Of a stretch of DNA of 64,000 bases, positions 57,015-64,000 are shown one piece after another. Location of the stretch: NCBI GenBank assembly GCA_021186555.1, contig JAJKFL010000237.1, positions 41,751,258 through 41,815,257 on the forward strand, written 5' to 3'. Position 1 is the first letter of the stretch; each line of letters starts with the position of its first letter. The stretch is from Reticulitermes speratus (Eukaryota > Arthropoda > Insecta > Blattodea > Rhinotermitidae). The translations under genes were made by a program, and so were the position numbers. The notes below the pieces were generated by a model that saw only the letters and a list, made by a program, of their open reading frames with translations, had not been told where the DNA came from and searched no databases.

Positions 57015-57509
57015 TGTGGGTGTTCCTTTTAGCCATCAGTTATCGACAAAGCACAACCGGAAGTCTGTCATAAAAAATTTCATATACTGCTGACTGTGTA
57101 CGACGATTGGTGGGCCGCTTTTGGAAACATAAATCCGTTTGTCCATTCCGTAGCCTAGTTCCTATACGGACTGAGCTGCTACAAAAGACTCGGCTGTAAT
57201 GTGAAACTCGTGTGTACGCCGCGGACACCAACAGGCCTGTCCGTTATCATTACGAATGTCATTCGCCCAGCTGCATGTAGCCACTATCGCTACAGTGTAG
57301 CGGAACAACGCACAAATCAGTCATTCATGGCGATCCCTGATATCTCACTGAGGTGTCTAATTACTGACTGACTGAAAGCTTTGGATTTTTCTAACCAACG
57401 CCACGAACATTCTCGTCTGTGGCCTAGCGTGTCGTGATATCTTCTGCTGCAAGACAACACGGGATTTAAGTGTTGAATACCTTCTTCTATTTAGCCATTT
57501 AAATATCAA
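57015..57509. other. No gene seen
   Basis: Unrecognised sequence. Confidence 0.5.
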
Positions 57510-60230
57510 GTTTAAACTGAATATATAAAGATTCAGTCCGTACCGCGCAGTAAACACACTCCGTCTCAGTTGTACAAACCAGTCAGTTAATGTTGTACAG
57601 TGAAATAATCGCTGTTTGTTCTGAGATCCACACACAAACACATAAATACAGTCCGTACCGCGCAGTAAACACACTACGTCTCAGTTATACAAACCAGTCA
57701 GTTAATGCTGTAAAGTGAAATAATCGCTGTTTGTTCTGAGATCCACACAAAACACATAAATACAGTCCGTACCGCGCAGTAAACACTCCGTCTCAGTTAT
57801 ACAAACCAGTCAGTTAATGCTGTACAGTGAAATAATCGCTGTTTGTTCTGAGATCCACACAAAACACATAAATACAGTCCGTACCGCGCAGTAAACACTC
57901 CGTCTCAGTTATACAAACCAGTCAGTTAATGCTGTACAGTGAAATAATCGCTGTTTGTTCTGAGATCCACACAAAACACATAAATACAGTCCGTACCGCG
58001 CAGTAAACACTCCGTCTCAGTTATACAAACCAGTCAGTTAATGCTGTACAGTGAAATAATCGCTGTTTGTTCTGAGATCCACACAAAACACATAAATACA
58101 GTCCGTACCGCGCAGTAAACACACTCCGTCTCAGTTATACAAACCAGTCAGTTAATGCTGTACAGTGAAATAATCGCTGTTTGTTCTGAGATCCACACAA
58201 AACACATAAATACAGTCCGTACCGCGCAGTAAACACACTCCGTCTCAGTTATACAAACCAGTCAGTTAATGTTGTACAGTGAAATAATCGCTGTTTGTTC
58301 TGAGATCCACACAAAACACATAAATACAGTCCGTACCGCGCAGTAAACACACTCCGTCTCAGTTATACAAACCAGTCAGTTAATGTTGTACAGTGAAATA
58401 ATCGCTGTTTGTTCTGAGATCCACACAAAACACATAAATACAGTCCGTACCGCGCAGTAAACACACTACGTCTCAGTTATACAAACCAGTCAGTTAATGC
58501 TGTAAAGTGAAATAATCGCTGTTTGTTCTGAGATCCACACAAAACACATAAATACAGTCCGTACCGCGCAGTAAACACTCCGTCTCAGTTATACAAACCA
58601 GTCAGTTAATGCTGTACAGTGAAATAATCGCTGTTTGTTCTGAGATCCACACAAACAACATAAATACAGTCCGTACCGCGCAGTAAACACACTCCGTCTC
58701 AGTTATACAAACCAGTCAGTTAATGCTGTACAGTGAAATAATCGCTGTTTGTTCTGAGATCCACACAAAACACATAAATACAGTCCGTACCGCGCAGTAA
58801 ACACACTCCGTCTCAGTTATACAAACCAGTCAGTTAATGTTGTACAGTGAAATAATCGCTGTTTGTTCTGAGATCCACACAAAACACATAAATACAGTCC
58901 GTACCGCGCAGTAAACACACTCCGTCTCAGTTATACAAACCAGTCAGTTAATGCTGTACAGTGAAATAATCGCTGTTTGTTCTGAGATCCACACAAAACA
59001 CATAAATACTGTCCGTACCGCGCAGTAAACACACTCCGTCTCAGTTATACAAACCAGTCAGTTAATGCTGTACAGTGAAATAATCGCTGTTTGTTCTGAG
59101 ATCCACACAAAACACATAAATACTCTCCGTACCGCGCAGTAAACACAATCCGTCTCAGTTAGACAAACCAGTCAGTTAATGCTGTACAGTGAAATAATCG
59201 CTGTTTGTTCTGAGATCCACACAAAACACATAAATACTCTCCGTACCGCGCAGTAAACACACTCCGTCTCAGTTACACAAACCAGTCAGTTAATGCTGTA
59301 CAGTGAAATAATCGCTGTTTGTTCTGAGATCCACACAAAACACATAAATACAGTCCGTACCGCGCAGTAAACACACTCCGTCTCAGTTATACAAACCAGT
59401 CAGTTAATGTTGTACAGTGAAATAATCGCTGTTTGTTCTGAGATCCACACAAAACACATAAATACAGTCCGTACCGCGCAGTAAACACACTCCGTCTCAG
59501 TTATACAAACCAATCAGTTAATGCTGTACAGTGAAATAATCGCTGTTTGTTCTGAGATCCACACAAAACACATAAATACAGTCCGTACCGCGCAGTAAAC
59601 ACACTCCGTCTCAGTTATACAAACCAGTCAGTTAATGCTGTACAGTGAAATAATCGCTGTTTGTTCTGAGATCCACACAAAACACATAAATACAGTCCGT
59701 ACCGCGCAGTAAACACACTGTCTCAGTTATACAAACCAGTCAGTTAATGCTGTACAGTGAAATAATCGCTGTTTGTTCTGAGATCCACACAAAACACATA
59801 AATACAGTCCGTACCGCGCAGTAAACACACTCCGTCTCAGTTATACAAACCAGTCAGTTAATGCTGTACAGTGAAATAATCGCTGTTTGTTCTGAGATCC
59901 ACACAAAACACATAAATACAGTCCGTACCGCGCAGTAAACACACTCCGTCTCAGTTATACAAACCAGTCAGTTAATGTTGTACAGTGAAATAATCGCTGT
60001 TTGTTCTGAGATCCACACAAAACACATAAATACAGTCCGTACCGCGCAGTAAACACACTCCGTCTCAGTTATACAAACCAGTCAGTTAATGCTGTACAGT
60101 GAAATAATCGCTGTTTGTTCTGAGATCCACACAAAACACATAAATACACTGTGTGGGCAGAACGTAGAATTTGTGAATGTTAAACATGGTGGTACATATA
60201 GTAACCACTGGGATTTAAGGAGTTAATTAG
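57510..60230 (-). mobile_element. 114-bp-repeat element, copy 8 (~23 units)
   Basis: Minus-strand leader 60149-60230, array 57534-60148, tail 57512-57533. CACTACGTC with GTAAAGTG at 57673 recurs at 58465, 792 bp away, which equals seven units less three 2-bp deletions (AAACACTCCG). Another higher-order block. Confidence 0.85.
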
Positions 60231-61324
60231 GGATGACAGGTTCTGTCAGTCAGCGAAAGCTCGGTTTTGACATGTCATCTCCATATTTGTCAATTGATAG
60301 TTCCACCAACTCACTCTGTAGTGACGTGTGTTCCCTGTGATAGCTTAATGCTGTGGCTGGCTTATAAGAGCAAGTCTGTCCGTTTCTGAGCCGCTGATAA
60401 CTTCCTGGCATCAGCCAGTGTTACGTTATACAGACCCAGTCATCGCTCAACTGTTCCACTGTCATGTCTGTCGTGGAGCTCCAACACACCGACCAACGGA
60501 AGAACTAACCAACGAAACAACGAACCAATCAAAAAGCTACTTAAGAACGGAGACCTGCGCGAAGGACACGTAAAGCATTCCTGCGCACAAAACGCATCTC
60601 AGGGCTGAGCGACACGAATACAGTATAACTGAAACGAGGATTGGGCTTACGCTAACGGATATCCCGTTTTGGCTGAGGGCCTTGGCGTTGTCTTCTTAAG
60701 GAGGTCTGCTACTAACGGCAAAATGTATTTGGGGTGGAAAAACTTCGGTTGGGTGAATATCTGGGGTTTGAACCCAGAATGTCTCGGTAGCATAAGCTGA
60801 AGACTTTTTCTGACGAGAGGAGCTCACGTTGGCTGAGTGCCTCCGTGATTGCAGGGGGGGGGGGGGTTGCAAATCTAGGCGCTCCCCGTTCTAGTCGCTT
60901 TTGGGCAAATCCTCAGGCGACTTTGGGCAGCTCTCGGCGAGCACAGTTGCCTTTCGAGTTCGACTTCTTATACAGTCCGCCACTGACCCTTATCTTTGTC
61001 AGTGTAGACCCAGACAGTACGCCACTGCGCCGCCCATAACCCCCCCTCGACCCCGATTTCTGCCCCTTATTTATTCCCCCGATTCTTTCTTGTTCGTTTC
61101 CCTAACGAGCAGTGCCGTGCGCGGTGCAACAGTATTAGCAGAATTCAAATGAAAGGCAAATTGAATCTACTTTTCTGCAGGAATAATCCGCACTTTTTCC
61201 ACAGTGTTTTCACTTTGCTCCAAGCGCACTCAGAAAGTATCAAAGTGAGTTCCGAGCGCCCGAGGATTGCAAGACGTTACTGGACACGTGCTGCCCTCTT
61301 ACGAGAGCTGTGGGGTAGTTGTCT
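60231..61324. other. No gene seen; weak repeat ends
   Basis: GGGTTTGAACCCAGAATG at about 60767 resembles a tRNA B box. ACAGTCCGCCACTGACC at 60973 equals the hAT-type end but has no partner. A G run lies at 60854-60868. Open frames at 60845-61343 are unrecognised. Confidence 0.4.
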
Positions 61325-61395
61325 TATAGTGACTGGGCTATAGGATGGGAGATCGAGGGACCGGGGTTCGATTTTCGGCTAAAGAAAAATTTAAA
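61325..61395 (+). mobile_element. tRNA-like SINE head, family D
   Basis: TAGTGACTGGGCTATAGGATG and GACCGGGGTTCGATTTTCGG (B box) match the other family D heads. The body is not recognisable. Confidence 0.4.
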
Positions 61396-61475
61396 CTTTA
61401 TATTGTTCAATTTTTTTATTGACCTCACCGTCTACAGTATAATGCTAGAATTAACATTGGATGTTGAATTAACGT

Positions 61476-61580
61476 AGTTTTTTAACCCTCTGAAGATGGT
61501 TTTACATAAAACCAAAATATATGTAGGGGGTCGATTAATACATAATAAAATTGAAAGTGAAGTGTATTTTGTTGGTGTTT
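61476..61580 (+). repeat. Penelope-type terminus, plus orientation
   Basis: CTCTGAAGA, T, a perfect GGTTTT/AAAACC stem around ACAT, then AAAATATATGTAGGGGG, where GAAAC has become AAAAT. It continues into GTGTATTTTGTTGGTG, the outer end shared with 61644-61664. Opposes the minus-strand terminus 130 bp away. Confidence 0.5.
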
Positions 61581-61639
61581 TATGAACAGTGATTTATATT
61601 GTTCATTCCGTACATTTTCGATAACTATTTCGTGACACT

Positions 61640-61745
61640 CAGGCCAACAAAATGCACTGTATTGTTCCTTAGATATTTATATTATCATGTCACATAAAAT
61701 ATTGCTACATGTTTCGATCTCCAAGGGATCATCATCAGGGGACCA
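61640..61745 (-). repeat. Penelope-type terminus of the PLE pseudogene
   Basis: On the minus strand: CCCTGATGA, T, GATC/GATC stem, GAAACATGTAGC, then about 45 bp to CAGTGCATTTTGTTGGCC. The full core is present but stem I does not pair beyond one base. The outer part is ~85% identical over ~58 bp to 63943-64000. Confidence 0.55.
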
Positions 61746-62109
61746 AACCAAGTCAATACCGCATGAAGACCAATTAACCAATTTTATATACAATAGACAT
61801 GATGTAAAAAACAGTTAAATATTTAAAATGTAGAGCATTATTTGTAGTATACTTGTACAAGTGTACTGGATCCTGGTATACTAGAAATTAACGTTAAATA
61901 CATTAAATTATTTAAAATATAAACATGAATAAACATTTAAAATATATAAATGTACAAAATATACATAAAACATGTATCTCAGAACGACAGTTGTGATAAC
62001 CAATACATTATGTACCACTATCTCGGAGGCAGCCTACGTACTTAACGAACGATATCTAGCACAGTACTGAGATTAGGCAGGTTCGGGCGAGTCTGCACTT
62101 GAATGTAGG
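61746..62109 (-). other. 3' non-coding region of the Penelope-like element
   Basis: AT-rich stretch between the coding remnant and the terminus; contains several AAATATATAAATGTACAAAA-like tracts and no other feature. Confidence 0.45.
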
Positions 62110-63046
62110 TCACGTGCAAACGTGACGCAATTTAAAGTCGCATACAAGTTGGTGAAGTGGGTTGAGTTCTGCTGTGAATTGTTCGGGGACACGTTTGTTA
62201 TTATAGGGATATAACTGAATGTAAAACTTTTCGAAGGAGTCCATAGAAGGGCCTTTGTTCCCTTGTTTGAATAGCGACGTACTGTTTGTGTACGTTGTGT
62301 AAAATTTGTGTCGCGTACGCGGATTGTGTATCATTATTTCTTATATACCTCATATGCTCCAGATAACTTTGCTTCAAATTTCGACCAGTCTGCCCAACAT
62401 AAGGACGCTTACACGTAGAACAAATTAATATGTAAATACCACTTTTTGTGTTCTCATTTGTTGTGTAAGGTGTCTTTAATTTCAAAATATCATACATAAT
62501 GCTTGTATTACGGAATGTGATACATACATCAGTTTGTTTAACAAATAAGTAATTTTCCGTATAAGTGGACTATAATATGTAAACAATGTCCATTTCTTCG
62601 GTTTGTGTGATTATTGTTATATAGGTTATGACTCTTTCTTTTTCTGTTGTATTTGTAAGTTTAGTGTTTGGATGTTATGTGTAGGGAAAGTTATTAGACT
62701 CGGCTATATTTTGTGTGGTATACCATTCATTTTGTTTTCGTGTCGGTGAAAGGGGAAGTGAGTGCATAAATGTGATGTAGTATATACAGGGTGATATAAT
62801 GTGTTCTACAGAGTGATCTGAAAAAAAATCATGGTCGTATCTGTAGCCGTAGGTTTTCGATGCCAAATTCAATAGAAAATTCTCTCCGTATGAGGAGTAA
62901 ATGAAGGTAGTTTGTTTGTCCATTATTTGAGATGTTGGCGTGAAGAGTATGTTTTTGTGTGTGTGGTTCGTGTTGGTGGTCAGGGCATCTGGATCAGTCG
63001 TACTTTTATCGTATACTATTAAAATGTCATCCACATATCTTGTGTC
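62110..63046 (-). pseudogene. Penelope-like element, RT and GIY-YIG endonuclease remnants
   Basis: The RT part (62675-63046) starts at the palm box DTRYVDDILIVYD (YVDD present) and decays by frameshifts. The fingers are lost at the junction near 63047. The endonuclease part (62201-62497) has the GIY-YIG core GIYILICSTCKRPYVGQTG with the CxxC pair typical of Penelope elements, then EH and NNDTQSAYA. The arginine usually found three residues before the Glu of EH is Ser44 here. The C-terminal tail continues in another frame (62110-62334: EKFYIQLYPYNNKRVPEQF). Penelope elements couple this RT and nicking endonuclease for target-primed insertion. This copy has at least two frameshifts and is dead. 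Confidence 0.88.
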
Positions 63047-63213
63047 TTTCTAAAACACGTGATTGAAGGAAAGTTAGAAGGAAGGATAGAAATGACGGGA
63101 AGACGAGGAAGAAGACGTAAGCAGCTACTGGATGACCTTAAGGAAAAGAGAAGATACTGGAAATTGAAAGAGGAAGCACTAGATCGCACTGTGTGAGAAC
63201 TCGCTTTGGAAGA
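63047..63213 (+). pseudogene. LINE family 2 ORF, C-terminal remnant
   Basis: Encodes KHVIEGKLEGRIEMTGRRGR and then LLDDLKEKRRYWKLKEEALD, the same C-terminus as 34755-34930 (minus). A premature stop follows ALDRTV. It abuts the truncated Penelope-like element; either one inserted into the other or both were joined by rearrangement. Confidence 0.8.
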
Positions 63214-63785
63214 GGCTACGGACATGTCGTAAGACAGACTACAGAATTAAGAGGCTACGGATCTGTCGTAAGACAGACTACAGAATTAAGAGGCTACGGA
63301 TCTGTCGTAAGACAGACTACAGAATTAAGAGGCTACGGATCTGTCGTAAGACAGACTACAGAATTAAGAGGCTACGGACATGTCGTAAGACAGACTACAG
63401 AATTAAGAGGCTACGGATCTGTCGTAAGACAGACTACAGAATTAAGAGGCTACGGATCTGTCGTAAGACAGACTGCAGAATTAAGAGGCTACGGATCTGT
63501 CGTAAGACAGACTACAGAATTAGGCCCGGTGCATACATCCGTTTTTATAACGTGCGGTGACGCTGCGTTGCCGCTGCGGGGCCGTAGCAACTCATTCAAA
63601 CCAACGCAATAGATGGACGTACGGTGACACAACGTCGACGGAGGTATGTGTGCACTACCCAACTGACTTCAGTGTATCCCACACCGTAATTACGGCAACG
63701 CAGCGTCACCGCACGTTAGAAAAACGGATGTGTGCACCGGGCCTTAAGAGGCTACGGACCTGTCGTAAGACAGACTGCAGAATGA
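63212..63785 (+). repeat. 39-bp tandem array derived from LINE family 2
   Basis: Eight units (63212-63522) plus a ninth after the MITE (63747-63785). The unit GAGGCTACGGATCTGTCGTA plus AGACAGACTACAGAATTAA encodes thirteen residues, RGYGSVVRQTTEL, which continue directly from the LINE C-terminal frame (RTRFGRGYG). The terminal codons of the LINE have multiplied in frame. Confidence 0.85.
63523..63743. mobile_element. PIF/Harbinger-type MITE nested in the 39-bp array
   Basis: Terminal inverted repeats start GGCCCGGTGCATACATCCGT at the left and GGCCCGGTGCACACATCCGT (minus) at the right and extend over about 50 bp (AACGTGCGGTGACGCTGCGT and complement). TTA is duplicated at 63520-63522 and 63744-63746, the TWA-type 3-bp duplication of Harbinger elements. 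221 bp, no transposase. Confidence 0.9.
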
Positions 63786-63942
63786 ATGAATGAATATCTT
63801 GTGTAAGATTTTATCTTTTAAGATTCAAGGAGGTGTTTAATAAACACATTTTCACAATGTTGTAAGAATATTTCGGTGATTATGCTTGAAATAGGTGGGC
63901 CCATAGCTATATATTTTGGTGGCTGATATATGTTGTGTGAGA
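63786..63942. other. LINE family 2 3' flank
   Basis: GAATGAATGAATATCTTGTG simple tail, then AT-rich sequence without a recognised feature. Confidence 0.4.
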
Positions 63943-64000
63943 AGGAATATTTTGTGTGACACAATATAAACATCTAAGGAACAATGCCGTGATTTTGTTG
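63943..64000 (+). repeat. Second Penelope-type terminus, cut by the window end
   Basis: AATATTTTGTGTGACACAAT, ATCTAAGGAACAATGCCGTG and ATTTTGTTG match the outer terminus at 61644-61703 in opposite orientation. The element would extend beyond position 64000 or end there. Confidence 0.6.

Noticed and set aside
60970..61035. Second hAT-type element from CAGTCCGCCACTG and CAGTACGCCACTG
   Set aside because: No matching left end or 8-bp duplication could be found.
7503..62807. ATCACCCTGTATA / TACAGGGTGAT at 7508, 51964 and 62787 as transposon ends
   Set aside because: No partner inverted repeat or target duplication was found near any of them.
63193..63612. 139-codon open frame with RGYGSVVRQTTEL repeats
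   Set aside because: LINE-derived array running into a MITE; the upstream LINE frame has a stop.

Overview
This looks like a eukaryotic, most probably insect, gene desert. It has no prokaryotic gene organisation. It is a mosaic of tRNA-derived SINEs, decayed non-LTR retrotransposon (LINE) ends, a Penelope-like element, several MITEs and very large tandem arrays. The repeat types resemble those of large hemimetabolous insect genomes such as cockroaches or termites. That placement is an impression from the repeats, not something proved here. I find no host protein gene, rRNA gene or functional tRNA gene. Nearly all long open frames are by-products of tandem repeats whose period is divisible by three, or that lack stops by chance.

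Layout. 1-7.1 kb: three elements with one unusual design, terminal inverted repeats around an internal tandem array (108-bp units at 538-1437, 37-bp units at 4340-5118, 120-bp units at 6165-7055), plus two 82-bp palindromes and a SINE. 8.0-19.2 kb: two ~4-kb copies of a dispersed element with ~35 internal 114-bp units, separated by a 21-bp array. 20-25.8 kb: a SINE whose body has expanded into ~62 copies of 91 bp. 26-30 kb: short-period arrays, LINE 3' ends and a hAT-type MITE. 30.5-48.2 kb: five more copies of the 114-bp element on both strands, a LINE reverse-transcriptase pseudogene, and 41-bp and 10-bp arrays. 49-57 kb: a 67-bp array, a pogo-like MITE, three SINEs with target-site duplications, a LINE end with a 33-bp array, and a 27-bp array. 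57.5-60.2 kb: the eighth 114-bp element. 61.3-64 kb: a Penelope-like pseudogene, a LINE end expanded into 39-bp repeats, and a Harbinger-type MITE nested in those repeats.

Two themes connect the window. First, tandem arrays repeatedly arise inside identifiable mobile elements (SINE body, LINE C-terminal codons, element leader, element body); by my count arrays make up about half of the sequence. Second, a cassette resembling a type I hammerhead ribozyme core (CUGAAGA, one extra base, stem II, GAAAC, palindromic stem III) recurs at many loci. It occurs in the inverted ends of the tandem-array elements and at the terminus of the Penelope-like element. The best copy, at 1333-1376 with its mirror at 599-642, can be folded into all three hammerhead helices. 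I regard this link between Penelope-type termini, hammerhead-like motifs and TIR-flanked tandem arrays as the strongest candidate for something undescribed.
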